From positions 1 to 55,035 of the forward strand of contig CALJKN010000220.1 in assembly GCA_937973585.1 (NCBI GenBank): a stretch of 55,035 nt of DNA. The letters run 5' to 3'. A model generated the notes under the pieces. That model searched no databases, had not been told where the DNA came from, and saw only the letters and a program-made list of their open reading frames with translations. The translations under genes were made by a program, and so were the position numbers. This document shows positions 39,539-48,193 of the stretch, one piece after another; the stretch's first letter is position 1, and each line of letters starts with the position of its first letter. This stretch comes from an uncultured Helicobacteraceae bacterium. GTDB taxonomy: Bacteria; Campylobacterota; Campylobacteria; Campylobacterales; UBA6016.

Positions 39539-40306
39539 TTATTGCTCCCCTTTTACGACATAAACGTTTATATCCATATTTTGTTCCCCGCCCCCGGCAA
39601 AAACACCTCTGTTTACCGTGCAGTCGGCAAAATCCCTTCCGTGGGCCACTTTTACGTATGCTAGTTTGGAGGTTGTAAGTTCGTGGGTCGGATCTAACCC
39701 TATCCACTCACCGTCTATATAGGCCTCCACCCAAGCGTGAGTCTCCCCTTCGCCGTCGATGTAGCCGTTGACGTATCTGGCATAAATCCGATAGTACCTT
39801 AAAAGGGTTATTAGTAGATGACTAAAATCCTGACAAACGCCGGATTTTTGGAGCAAAAGATGGTTTATATCGCTGTTTACGTCAGTTGATTGCTTTTTGT
39901 ATTCAAAGTCCCCGTATACTGCTTTTGTAAGATAAAGGGCTTTTTGGAGAGTATTTTTTGGAGGGTTTAGTCTGCTTGCATAGATCAAAAACTCTTTTGA
40001 GTATCCGGTAAATTTTGATTCAAACAGATATGTTTCAAGCGGTGTATCGACAAGCTTTACTTTTTCGTTTATCTCTACTGCCGATTTGAGGGAGACAAAA
40101 AAATCTTTATGCGGCTTTGCAATCTTGCCCAAAATCGCCAAATTTCCGAATCCGTCGGTATCTTCCCAGATATTTTGGAGATTGGTATCGGCGTACAATA
40201 GCTTTTGCCTCTCGTCCGTTTTCGGAATTATCCTGAGGGCGAACATATGATCATACGCCTCTTTGGAGAAGGCGATAGAGAAGTTATACGATACCTCAAC
40301 AACCAT
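39539..40306 (-). CDS. Transglutaminase-like cysteine protease with N-terminal Bact_transglu_N domain
   Basis: 255 residues. The N-terminal 85 residues form the beta-rich bacterial transglutaminase N domain. The catalytic core has KSGVCQDFSH (Cys158), GETHAWVEAYI (His190) and WIGLDPTHE (Asp205), a complete Cys-His-Asp triad. No signal peptide is present, so it acts in the cytoplasm as a peptidase or amide-forming enzyme. It overlaps the alpha-E gene by 11 bases. The trio ATP-grasp, alpha-E, transglutaminase is a known conserved neighbourhood predicted to make or process a peptide or peptide tag. Confidence 0.92.
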   Translation of the reverse strand: MVVEVSYNFSIAFSKEAYDHMFALRIIPKTDERQKLLYADTNLQNIWEDTDGFGNLAILGKIAKPHKDFFVSLKSAVEINEKVKLVDTPLETYLFESKFTGYSKEFLIYASRLNPPKNTLQKALYLTKAVYGDFEYKKQSTDVNSDINHLLLQKSGVCQDFSHLLITLLRYYRIYARYVNGYIDGEGETHAWVEAYIDGEWIGLDPTHELTTSKLAYVKVAHGRDFADCTVNRGVFAGGGEQNMDINVYVVKGEQ

Positions 40307-40949
40307 ATGCTATTTTGTCTATTAGTGAGTTAAATTCGGCCAGTAGTTTGTTTTTGTCGCTACCTGTCAGTTTGACGTTTTTCCATGTCGGATTTAGCTT
40401 ATGGGCTATTATGTTTATATTTTCTATCTCAAACAAAATATTGCTCAAATCTTCGTATAGTCTGATTTTTAGATCTATCCTCTCTATTACGTCTCCAAAT
40501 TCGACAAAATAATATGCTTTTGGACGGATTAGCGGCTCCCGTAGCCCTCCCCATATAGAGCGCATGATGGAGAGCAGCTCGTTGATAGTGTATGCCCTTA
40601 GATTTGACCATCTCCCCTCTTTTAGCTTTATGTTTAGTGAGTTTATGGCGGCAAATGTCTCATCGTCTATCAGATCTCTGCAAACAACGGTATTTTCTCT
40701 GGCGTTTGCGACCATATCGGCTATATTTAGCGTATGATTGCCGTATACCGCAACCGCCAAAAAGTCGGATGCATTTTTGTACTCTATCGGTTCACCGAAC
40801 TTTGCGAATAGCTTTTTGCCGTCTTCGAAATCTCTGTCGATAACGTAGTCGTAGCTCTGTTCATACTCTTTGAGCATAGTCTCTGCCCGTTGCAGATACC
40901 TACCTATCCAGTAGAGATTTGTCGCTGAATTAAAAGAGAGGTAGCTCAT
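40296..40949 (-). CDS. Alpha-E domain protein (DUF403)
   Basis: 217 residues from the ATG at 40949, which overlaps the ATP-grasp stop by ATGA; a start seven codons upstream is inferior. It opens with SFNSATNLYWIGRYLQRAE, the signature of the alpha-E family. The rest is all-helical, with LRAYTINELLSIMRSIWG and RIDLKIRLYEDLS. The fold is thought to be a non-catalytic or uncharacterised partner of circularly permuted ATP-grasp enzymes; the family is nearly always encoded next to one, as here. Its biochemical role is unknown. Confidence 0.92.
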   Translation of the reverse strand: MSYLSFNSATNLYWIGRYLQRAETMLKEYEQSYDYVIDRDFEDGKKLFAKFGEPIEYKNASDFLAVAVYGNHTLNIADMVANARENTVVCRDLIDDETFAAINSLNIKLKEGRWSNLRAYTINELLSIMRSIWGGLREPLIRPKAYYFVEFGDVIERIDLKIRLYEDLSNILFEIENINIIAHKLNPTWKNVKLTGSDKNKLLAEFNSLIDKIAYGC

Positions 40950-42316
40950 TTTGGCTCTCCTACTATCCATGTATCTTTGAAGCCGCCGCCCTGAGAGGAG
41001 TTCACCAGATAGTTGCCCGCCTCAAGTGCGTATCTGGTCAGTCCACCGTTAAAGAGTCTGATGCTTTCACCCTTTATGACATAAGCCCTAAAATCCGATT
41101 TTCTAGGAGCCAGCTTGCCGTCAATCAGGCACTCTATATCATAAAACTCGATTAGCTCTTGAGCTATAAAGCGTCTAGGCTCTTCAGAGATGATATTTTT
41201 GAGATTAGCTATCTCCTCACGGCTCATTTTTGAGCCGAACATCACCCCGTATCCACCCGCTTCGGCCACATCTTTTATGACCAGTTTTTCCATATTCTCA
41301 AAGACGTATTTTTTGTCTTCATCGTAGTATGGGAGGTATGTCGGGGCATTTTTTAGGATAGGCTCCTCGCCCAGATAGTACCGGATCATTTTCGGGACGA
41401 AATAATATATCCCCTTATCGTCGGCAACCCCGTTTCCTATAGCATTCATGATCGCAACGTTTCCGGCTCGGTATGCACTAGTTATTCCGGCGACCCCTAT
41501 GAGGCTATCTCCCCTAAATTCCAGAGGATCCAAAAAGTCGTCGTCAAGCCTTCTATATACCGCTCCGACTCTGATTTTTTGCCCGTTGTAGTTTTTAAAA
41601 TAAAGTTTGCCTCCCTCTACCTCCAAATCGGCAGAGGTGGCCAACCTCGCATCTGCCTCTTTTGCCAGATAGCTATGTTCATAATATGCGCTGTTGTATC
41701 TGCCAGGTGTCAGGACTACGTTTATCCCGCCGCAGTTGACGTGATTCATCGCCTCTTCCAGATATTTCGGATAAAACTTGACTTTTGAGATCTCCAGATT
41801 CTCAAAAAACTCCGGATACACTTTTCTGTAGGCTTTTCTGATTGAGAGCGGATAACTGGCACCGCTAGGAACCCGTAGATTATCCTCCAAAATTATCCAG
41901 TCGTTTGTTTTTGTATCTTTTACGAGGTCTATGCCGCTGATGTGTGTCCGTATGTTTTTTGGGGGCTCAACTCCGATAAAAGCGGGCAAAAATGCTTTTG
42001 CCGTATGGACGAATTCGGTCGGAACTACGCCGTCTTTTATGATTTTTTGCTCTCCGTATACGTCGCCCAAAAATAGATTCAAAGCCTCTATCCTCTGGGC
42101 AATTCCACGCTCTAACGTCTCAAATTCCGATTTTTCTATGATTCTCGGTATTAGGTCAAACGGAAAAGCCCTTTCAATAAACTCCCCGTTTTTATATAGG
42201 TTAAAATCAACTGCAAATTTTTTTAAAAAAGCGTCAAACTCCGAAATTTTTGTTTTATCGAGCGACTCAAAAATCTCCCAAAAACGGCTCTTAGCCCTGC
42301 CAAAAGTCTCAACCAT
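40946..42316 (-). CDS. Circularly permuted ATP-grasp amide ligase (type 2, DUF404/DUF407)
   Basis: 456 residues from the ATG at 42316, chosen because GGGAGG lies five bases upstream; a start seven codons earlier precedes that site. Family motifs include WIILEDNLRVPSGASYPLSI, the ATP-site stretch GGINVVLTPGRYNSAYYEH, MNAIGNGVADDKGIYYFVP and VIKDVAEAGGYGVMFGS. The end is ARKSD-like followed by SSQGGGFKDTW, the usual C-terminal hallmark. It should use ATP to ligate an acid to an amine, building a small peptide or adding an amino acid. The substrate is unknown. It is the first gene of the cluster, divergent from the DsrE-like gene across a gap of about 70 bases. Confidence 0.92.
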   Translation of the reverse strand: MVETFGRAKSRFWEIFESLDKTKISEFDAFLKKFAVDFNLYKNGEFIERAFPFDLIPRIIEKSEFETLERGIAQRIEALNLFLGDVYGEQKIIKDGVVPTEFVHTAKAFLPAFIGVEPPKNIRTHISGIDLVKDTKTNDWIILEDNLRVPSGASYPLSIRKAYRKVYPEFFENLEISKVKFYPKYLEEAMNHVNCGGINVVLTPGRYNSAYYEHSYLAKEADARLATSADLEVEGGKLYFKNYNGQKIRVGAVYRRLDDDFLDPLEFRGDSLIGVAGITSAYRAGNVAIMNAIGNGVADDKGIYYFVPKMIRYYLGEEPILKNAPTYLPYYDEDKKYVFENMEKLVIKDVAEAGGYGVMFGSKMSREEIANLKNIISEEPRRFIAQELIEFYDIECLIDGKLAPRKSDFRAYVIKGESIRLFNGGLTRYALEAGNYLVNSSQGGGFKDTWIVGEPK

Positions 42317-42388
42317 ACCGACCTCCCGCCTTGACAATGGCTCATTGTAGCTAGTTTGACTAAAAAGAGGATAAAATTTTTAAAAACT

Positions 42389-42757
42389 ATGGACAAAAAA
42401 ATGGATAAATGGAACGAAAATAGAGATAAGCTCCTGATAGTGTGGTCTAGCGGCGATATCGAGGTTGCAAACAAAATGGTGTTGATGTATTCGGGCGTTA
42501 TGATGGAGCGTGGGTACTGGGATGAGGCTGTGCTGATGGTATGGGGTGCATCGGTTAAATTGCTTTCCGACAACAAAGAGCTTTGGGGGAAAATCGAAAA
42601 AATCAAACAAAGCGGAGTTAGACTATGTGCATGTGTAGCGTGCGTCGATGAGTACGGAGTAGCCGATGAGTACCTGCAGATGGGGATAGAGGTGATACAT
42701 ACGGGCGTGGTAATGACCGAGTGTTTAAAAGACGGATGGAGGAGTATCTCCATCTAG
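42389..42757 (+). CDS. DsrE-like small protein
   Basis: About 122 residues from the ATG at 42389; a TTG at 42356 and an ATG at 42401 are alternatives and none has a well-placed ribosome site. The fold is DsrE-like: KLLIVWSSGDIEVANKMVLM at the first strand and helix, EAVLMVWGASVKLL at the second, then VRLCACVACVDEYGVADEYL with three cysteines and IEVIHTG at the end. DsrE-family proteins carry or relay sulfur by persulfide; the C-A-C-x-x-C arrangement is compatible with this. Nothing nearby confirms a sulfur role. It is divergent from the ATP-grasp cluster and convergent with the PAS-GGDEF gene. Confidence 0.75.
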   Translation: MDKKMDKWNENRDKLLIVWSSGDIEVANKMVLMYSGVMMERGYWDEAVLMVWGASVKLLSDNKELWGKIEKIKQSGVRLCACVACVDEYGVADEYLQMGIEVIHTGVVMTECLKDGWRSISI

Positions 42758-42760
42758 GTC

Positions 42761-44857
42761 TTAAATAAACATAGAATAGATCCTGTTTCTGCCGCACTCT
42801 TTTGCCTTGTATAGCAGTTCGTCTCCGGTTTTGTATATTTCATCCATCGTCGGTTTTTTCTCTTGTTTTGAAAAATCGACGCCGTACACACCGAATGAAG
42901 CGGTCACTACACCATAAGATTCATTTTTTTCATGCGGTATTTGAAGGGATTGGATAGTCTCTTTAATCTCTTCAACATTTTTTAGGCATTCCTCTTTTGA
43001 GCTTGCGGAGCAGATGATTGCAAACTCCTCCCCACCTATTCTAAAAGCGGTCGAATTTGTTTTTGAGGCTGTATTTTTTGCGGTATCGGCTACCGATTTC
43101 AAGGTTTCGTCACCATTCGAGTGTCCATATGTATCGTTGTATTTTTTGAAATTGTCTATATCAAAAATAGTGAAGACCAAAAAATCACCTTTTTCATGGC
43201 ACTCGTCTATCGATTTCGTAAAAACGGCATTAAAGTGCCTTCGGTTGTAAAGTTTCGTTAGCTCGTCTGTTATTGATATCTCTTCTAACAATTTTTTATC
43301 GGTTACATCATGTTTAATTGAGACATATCCGATATGCTCACCGCTTTCGTCAAACTCCGGTGAAATAATATTTGAAGTCCAGTAGTTACTCCCGTTTTTA
43401 CGGATATTTTTTATATCCCCCCTCCATGTTTTGCCGTTTTTGATTGTTTCCCAAAGTGATACATATAACGATTTCGGCATATCGGGATGTCTTAGGATAT
43501 TATGACTTTTACCGATTAGTTCATTTTTTGTATACCCCGATATCCTGCAAAAGGCCTGACTGGCGTAAGTAATCGTACCGTCAGGCGATGTTTTAGATGA
43601 GATAACATGCTCGTCGGTTAGTGTTATGTATCTTGACAAGGCTTCTTTATATTGTTTTTCTATTGTTATATCTTTTGTGGCGGCAATAATTTTCGTTTTA
43701 CAAGGGAGTAGCGCCAGCGACATTTGCACATATATTTTTTCGCCGCTTTTTTTGATGCACTTTTTTTCAAAACTATCAACATATCCTTCGTCTAGGACTG
43801 TTTGCAGGGCTTTTTTTGCCTGCTCTATATCCTCTGGAATACTGAGGCTGATACAGCTCTTGCCTTTTAATTCTTCTTTTGTGTAGCCTAACATTTTTTG
43901 GTATGACGGGTTTGCGTCCAAAAAGTTTGTCTCCAGATCAAAGACCGCTATCCCGTCCCTTGAGGCATTAAAAATATTCTCGAGCTCGGCATGTGCAGAT
44001 TCCAGCTTTTCGGTTCTATCTTTTACTTTTTGTTCTAGCGTCTCATTTAGCTTGATGAGTTCGTCTTGGGCTCTCTTTTTTTCTGTTATGTCTCTTGCTA
44101 TCCCCCTAAAGCCTATAGGTTCAGAGAAATCATCAAAAATGAGAGATCCGGTTACGTCCAAAAACACCTCATGTCCGTTTTTGTGTGTATATTTTAGCGC
44201 TTCCACCCTAAACTCAACGTTTTTTTCAACACACTCTTGCGCTGTTTTGTTTATGGTCTCCATCTCTTTATCTGCTAAAAACACCGCTGCTGTTTTTCCG
44301 AGTAGCTCATCTTGTGTATAGCCTAGTATGTTGGTGATTTTAGGCGATATATATGTAAACCGTTGCTCTATATCTGTTTCCCAGATAACATCGTTGATAT
44401 TTTCTACAAGCTCTTTAAACCTCGTAGCCCCCCTTGTTACCTCCTCCGCCTTCTCAATTAGTTGGCTTTCCAAATCGGAGTAATAGTCATATAGGGCATA
44501 CTCTGTTTTTTTCTCTTTATCAACATCTCTTAGGGCGATCAAGATCTCACCGGATTCTAAAAAGTCACCGAGAGCATTTACCCATCTATACTCATCGGAC
44601 CCGTTTTTTAGTCTAAAGGATATATTTAGTTTTTGTTTATTTTGTATTAGATTTTCCATAAACTCTTTGACCCAGTTCAAATCCTCGTCATGGGTTGAGC
44701 CGTAAAACGCCTCCAAAGAGCAAACATTTGGATAGTCTTTTGAATTTTTGACACACGATGCCGTAAGATCGGTCGGGTTGATTATAAAAGCGCTGATACC
44801 GTATAAGTCGGCTGCAAGTAAAATATATCCGGATAGTGTCGAGTTGCAACTTTTCAT
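42761..44857 (-). CDS. Multi-PAS diguanylate cyclase, soluble
   Basis: 698 residues with no membrane helix. PAS-like domains at about 10-115, 150-275, 310-410 and 420-530, with a short coiled coil (LNETLEQKVKDRTEKLE, about 280-300) between the second and third. The last has ISGY and ILRHPDMP, matching the other c-di-GMP proteins here. GGDEF about 540-698 has RIGGEEFAII, so the cyclase should be active. The inhibitory RxxD site is absent (KTNS at that position), so product inhibition by this route is lost, unlike the two-receiver cyclase. The input is unknown. It is divergent from the NlpC/P60 gene, with 53 bases between starts. Confidence 0.93.
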   Translation of the reverse strand: MKSCNSTLSGYILLAADLYGISAFIINPTDLTASCVKNSKDYPNVCSLEAFYGSTHDEDLNWVKEFMENLIQNKQKLNISFRLKNGSDEYRWVNALGDFLESGEILIALRDVDKEKKTEYALYDYYSDLESQLIEKAEEVTRGATRFKELVENINDVIWETDIEQRFTYISPKITNILGYTQDELLGKTAAVFLADKEMETINKTAQECVEKNVEFRVEALKYTHKNGHEVFLDVTGSLIFDDFSEPIGFRGIARDITEKKRAQDELIKLNETLEQKVKDRTEKLESAHAELENIFNASRDGIAVFDLETNFLDANPSYQKMLGYTKEELKGKSCISLSIPEDIEQAKKALQTVLDEGYVDSFEKKCIKKSGEKIYVQMSLALLPCKTKIIAATKDITIEKQYKEALSRYITLTDEHVISSKTSPDGTITYASQAFCRISGYTKNELIGKSHNILRHPDMPKSLYVSLWETIKNGKTWRGDIKNIRKNGSNYWTSNIISPEFDESGEHIGYVSIKHDVTDKKLLEEISITDELTKLYNRRHFNAVFTKSIDECHEKGDFLVFTIFDIDNFKKYNDTYGHSNGDETLKSVADTAKNTASKTNSTAFRIGGEEFAIICSASSKEECLKNVEEIKETIQSLQIPHEKNESYGVVTASFGVYGVDFSKQEKKPTMDEIYKTGDELLYKAKECGRNRIYSMFI

Positions 44858-44910
44858 TATTTATTTCTTTTGTTTTGAGTCCGGAAAATTTACAGCAAGT
44901 TGTTTTAATT

Positions 44911-46122
44911 ATGAGTAAAAATATATTTTTTATTGCAGTTTTATTTTTATTTTCCGGTTGTGCCGTCGTCGGGAACAGTTTGGGGGTAAAAACAGCAGAT
45001 TCAAAAACCGAAAAATTCAAAAAGGATTTTTTTGCGGTTTGGGAGGGCGGTGTGCCGGATGAATACCCTGAGGTTTTGGAGGAGATGATTGCTATTGCCA
45101 AAAAAGACGGTTTTTTCGGTGAAAACCTGATGCCGGTATCAGCAAAAAGGGTCAATGAGCTAGAACTAGATGCAAAAGGGTGCTATGAAAATCCGGTATT
45201 TAAAAACGGCATAGCGGTCAAAAATACGAATCTTAGGATTCTACCGACCGATAAGCCGTTTTTTAAAGACTCTGCCAAGGCGGGGGAGGGGTATCCGTTT
45301 GACTATCTCCAAAATTCGGCTTTATATTTCTCCTCTCCGGTAAAGGCTATTTGCAAATCTGCCGACAAAAGTTATGTATATGTTAAAAGCGGGGTAGGAT
45401 ACGGCTGGGTAGATGCCAGAGATATCGCTATGCTATCCAAAGATACAGAGTCTGAGATTATGGCTTTGCCGCTAGTCTCTCCAAAAATAGACAAAACTCC
45501 GCTCTACGGCGCAAACGGAGTTTTTATCGAAAAAATCAACATCGGAACCGTTGTTTTTGACTCCAAAGTTCCAAAAAGAGCCGATTGCGGTTACGGGTAT
45601 CTGGTTGATTCAAAAACGGATACGGGTTTTAAAAAAATACCGGATAATATGGATATTGACGGAGTAAAACACAGAGGGTATCTGTTGGCGGGCGAGCCGT
45701 ACGGTTGGGGTGGCCATTTGTTTAACAGAGATTGCTCTATGTTTATACGGGATATTTATGTAGATTCCGGAGTGTTGCTCCCTAGAAATTCGGCGGATCA
45801 GGCGGCAGGATATACCGATATTTCGATGATGAAGCCGGATGAGAAAAAAGAGTTTATAGTAAACAACGCAAAACCGTGGAGGAGCGTCCTCTATCTAAAG
45901 GGCCATATAATGCTCTACATTGGGCAAAAATCGGACGGCGAACCTCTAGTTATACACGATGCGTGGGGGATAAAAAGCTTTGACGCAAACGGCAAAGAGG
46001 GGAGATATATGCTGGGCGGCATAGTGATAACAACGTTAGAAGAGGGAAAAGGTAACGACTGGTACGACAACGAAAAAAGCTCTCTGCTAAATAAAATACT
46101 CGGTATAAAGGATATCGAATAG
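44911..46122 (+). CDS. SH3-like/NlpC-P60 cell-wall peptidase lipoprotein
   Basis: 403 residues from the ATG at 44911, chosen because it puts the lipobox FSGC at Cys17; a frame extending upstream to 44836 would bury it. After the lipid anchor come SH3-like regions (about 125-260: YVYVKSGVGYGWVDARDIA). The NlpC/P60 domain has YGWGGHLFNRDCSMFIRD with Cys275, GHIMLYIG with His332, and VIHDAWG. It likely cuts gamma-D-Glu-DAP bonds in peptidoglycan from the outer membrane. The ribosome site is weak. A copy of the structured repeat element lies just after its stop. Confidence 0.88.
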   Translation: MSKNIFFIAVLFLFSGCAVVGNSLGVKTADSKTEKFKKDFFAVWEGGVPDEYPEVLEEMIAIAKKDGFFGENLMPVSAKRVNELELDAKGCYENPVFKNGIAVKNTNLRILPTDKPFFKDSAKAGEGYPFDYLQNSALYFSSPVKAICKSADKSYVYVKSGVGYGWVDARDIAMLSKDTESEIMALPLVSPKIDKTPLYGANGVFIEKINIGTVVFDSKVPKRADCGYGYLVDSKTDTGFKKIPDNMDIDGVKHRGYLLAGEPYGWGGHLFNRDCSMFIRDIYVDSGVLLPRNSADQAAGYTDISMMKPDEKKEFIVNNAKPWRSVLYLKGHIMLYIGQKSDGEPLVIHDAWGIKSFDANGKEGRYMLGGIVITTLEEGKGNDWYDNEKSSLLNKILGIKDIE

Positions 46123-46133
46123 CCGCCTAAAAA

Positions 46134-46241
46134 GCCGCTAGCGCTGACGAGCTGTCTGCTGAAGACCTAATTTTCGAGGAAACATCGGACTTTTGTCCGA
46201 GCGCTTCGCTTGTTTTGAGCTTAGCTCAAAATTTGAGAATT
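46134..46241 (+). repeat. Structured repeat element, copy C with extra hairpins
   Basis: It keeps the order of copies A and B: GCCG-CTAG-CGCT (46134-46145, weaker pairing), core GCTGAAG (46158-46164), left arm AATTTT, right arm AAAATT and TGAGAATT (46234-46241). Between the arms it has 42 additional bases holding the hairpins TCGGAC-TTTT-GTCCGA (46185-46200), AGCG-CTT-CGCT and TTTTGAGC-TTA-GCTCAAAA (46213-46231). It lies between convergent genes, so here it cannot be the leader of a known gene. Confidence 0.6.
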
Positions 46242-46257
46242 CGTCAGGATGACAAAA

Positions 46258-46286
46258 CTAAGCCCAATCGTACAAAAAGGGCTTAG
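46258..46286. terminator. Hairpin between the convergent NlpC/P60 and EAL-CBS-GGDEF genes
   Basis: CTAAGCCC pairs perfectly with GGGCTTAG around a 13-base loop that ends in AAAAA. It sits after copy C and before the convergent gene's stop. It is probably a bidirectional terminator or 3'-end structure; there is no T tract on the plus strand. Confidence 0.5.
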
Positions 46287-46365
46287 GCGGAGTGTTTATG
46301 AAGATTACGGATTGAATGGTATCTACTGTTTTTGACGATTTTGTTACCGCAGTTTCGTATGCGGC

Positions 46366-48141
46366 CTACATTAACATGAACGCAAATTTTTCCGGCGATG
46401 ATTTGGCCTCTTTTTTTAACTCTGCACACTCTAGCACTATATCGTCGGCGCTAGGTCTATTTTTTTCAGGGTTTACGGTGACACAAGCGCAACTAGCCGA
46501 CAGGAGCGGAAACTCTCTTGTTGTGCCGAATCTGTCTTTTGCGGTTATGTAGCCGCTTTTTCTATCCTCTTTGGCGTAAAAAGATTCGGCATTTTGGGCG
46601 AACTTGATAAGGGCTTTTTTGAGTACCGATTGAAACTCTCCGTTTTTTCCATCGTCAAATTTGTATCCGACAAAAAAATCATCCCCGCCGATATGACCAA
46701 TAAACGGCTTGTACGGCGACAGCTCCCGTTTTATCGTATCGGCAAATAGCATAATAGCCCTATCCCCTTGCCTAAAGCCGAATTTGTCGTTAAACGGTTT
46801 AAAGTTATCCAAATCTATATAAGCAAATATATACTCTCCGCTCCCACCCAGAGCCGTATCTATATACTCTGTTACCGCCCTGTTGCCAGGGAGTTTTGTG
46901 AGGGGGTTTTGGTCTCTTGCGGCCTTGAGGTTTTTTTCGTTGAGGGCGTTGATGAGTGATTTGGCAGACAAAAATCCGGCATATCTAAAGTTTTGGGTGA
47001 TTATCACCCCCTCTATCTCATCATCATAGTTGGCAAACAGGTCTAGTATATCTTCGATAGGGGTTTTGATGTCCGCTATCGGGCATGGCATCGTGTGTTT
47101 GCGGAGTGCTTGGTTTTGGATGATTTGGAGGCCGTATTGGGAGTAGATATATTTTCGGAGGCTTTTTTCGGTTATTATCCCTTGCGGCTGTGACTCTTTG
47201 TCTATTATTGGGCATACGTCTATTTTGCCGTTTTTTTGGAATTTTTCGACTACGGACTGTATCGGTTCGCTCTCTTGAGATGGCTCCAGATAGAGCATCT
47301 GGCTTTTTATGAGGGCGGCATCCGAATCGTTTTGCCGTTTGTCGTTTTGGGCTAACTCTTTTATTTTGTCGTTTTCATACTCTATGTCTTTTGGTTTTGA
47401 CGGTTTTTGGATGAAAAATCCCTGAACTAGATCAAATCCTAGCTCCTTTGCCGCATAAAACTCCTCTTTTGTCTCTATCCCCTCGGCTATCACAAGCGCC
47501 CCTCTGATCCTTGCCAGTTTGATTATCTCGGCGCAAAAAAGTCGGTTTTTACCGTTTGCGTTTATGTTTCTGATTAGATGTTTATCTATTTTTACCGCAT
47601 TAGGCTCAGAATGGTATAAAAGCTCAAATCCGGATCTGCCACTTCCGAAATCATCTATTGCAACCCTAAATCCCTGTAGTTTATACATATTGAGGATGTT
47701 TTTTGTCCCCGAATAGGTTGAAAACTTGTGCCTCTCGGATATATCGAAATATATGTTGGACGGTTTGATGCTATATGATTTTAGGAGTTGTTTGGTATTA
47801 CCGGGGCCGTAGTCTACCATCTCCAAAATTCTTGTATCTATGTTATAAAACAGCTTTAGAGAGGCTACTTTTTGTTGTACCCCCTCTTTTTTTGAAAGAT
47901 ACTCTCTGGTTTCGATGAATTTTGCAAAGACGTTTTTTCTAAGCTCCAGATCAATATCATAAAGTGCTCCGTCCCTGTATGCATCGTCAAACATGTCATC
48001 TATAGATGCGAATCCGCATTTCTCGTACCCTCTTACAAGTGCCTCCACCCCGAATAGCTCACCGTTTTGCGGATTTACAACCGGAAAAAACGAAAAACCG
48101 ACGCTCTCCAAAACATTTTGCCACTTCTCGTCCAGACGCAT
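46366..48141 (-). CDS. EAL-CBS-GGDEF protein
   Basis: 591 residues in the less common order EAL first. EAL about 1-250: EAL at 33-35, YNID with the metal asparagine, FDISER, AIDDFGSG, VKIDKHL, IAEGIE and VQGFF. The SE of the usual ESE motif is altered, but the main metal ligands remain. CBS pair about 270-395 (DVCPIIDKESQPQGIITEKS, EGVIITQNFRYAGFL), which may bind adenine nucleotides. GGDEF about 405-560 has HIGGDDF, so it is probably active or at least GTP-binding. It is likely a bifunctional or switchable c-di-GMP enzyme controlled by nucleotide state through CBS. Soluble. It is divergent from the helicase gene, 52 bases between starts. Confidence 0.9.
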   Translation of the reverse strand: MRLDEKWQNVLESVGFSFFPVVNPQNGELFGVEALVRGYEKCGFASIDDMFDDAYRDGALYDIDLELRKNVFAKFIETREYLSKKEGVQQKVASLKLFYNIDTRILEMVDYGPGNTKQLLKSYSIKPSNIYFDISERHKFSTYSGTKNILNMYKLQGFRVAIDDFGSGRSGFELLYHSEPNAVKIDKHLIRNINANGKNRLFCAEIIKLARIRGALVIAEGIETKEEFYAAKELGFDLVQGFFIQKPSKPKDIEYENDKIKELAQNDKRQNDSDAALIKSQMLYLEPSQESEPIQSVVEKFQKNGKIDVCPIIDKESQPQGIITEKSLRKYIYSQYGLQIIQNQALRKHTMPCPIADIKTPIEDILDLFANYDDEIEGVIITQNFRYAGFLSAKSLINALNEKNLKAARDQNPLTKLPGNRAVTEYIDTALGGSGEYIFAYIDLDNFKPFNDKFGFRQGDRAIMLFADTIKRELSPYKPFIGHIGGDDFFVGYKFDDGKNGEFQSVLKKALIKFAQNAESFYAKEDRKSGYITAKDRFGTTREFPLLSASCACVTVNPEKNRPSADDIVLECAELKKEAKSSPEKFAFMLM

Positions 48142-48193
48142 TTTTTTACCTTTGGCTTTGGGTCAAGCTTTTTGGATAAAATACAACTATTTT

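Noticed and set aside
39534..39707. N-terminal extension of the zinc M14 protein
   Set aside because: The additional 58 residues are Arg/Cys-rich, have no family match and run antisense within the frame-shifted transglutaminase gene; the ATG at 39533 gives the normal family length.
42317..42388. TTG start at 42356 for the DsrE-like gene
   Set aside because: It would add a lysine-rich stretch not seen in the family and overlaps the ATP-grasp upstream region; the ATG at 42389 is more plausible though its ribosome site is weak.
46316..46552. 78-codon plus-strand frame
   Set aside because: Most of it is the antisense of the EAL-CBS-GGDEF C-terminus and it has no ribosome site or family resemblance.
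47993..48193. N-terminal extension of the PLD-SNF2 helicase by 67 residues
   Set aside because: It lies antisense to the start of the EAL-CBS-GGDEF gene, and its Ser/Pro-rich composition is that of a shadow frame; the PLD domain begins after 48194.
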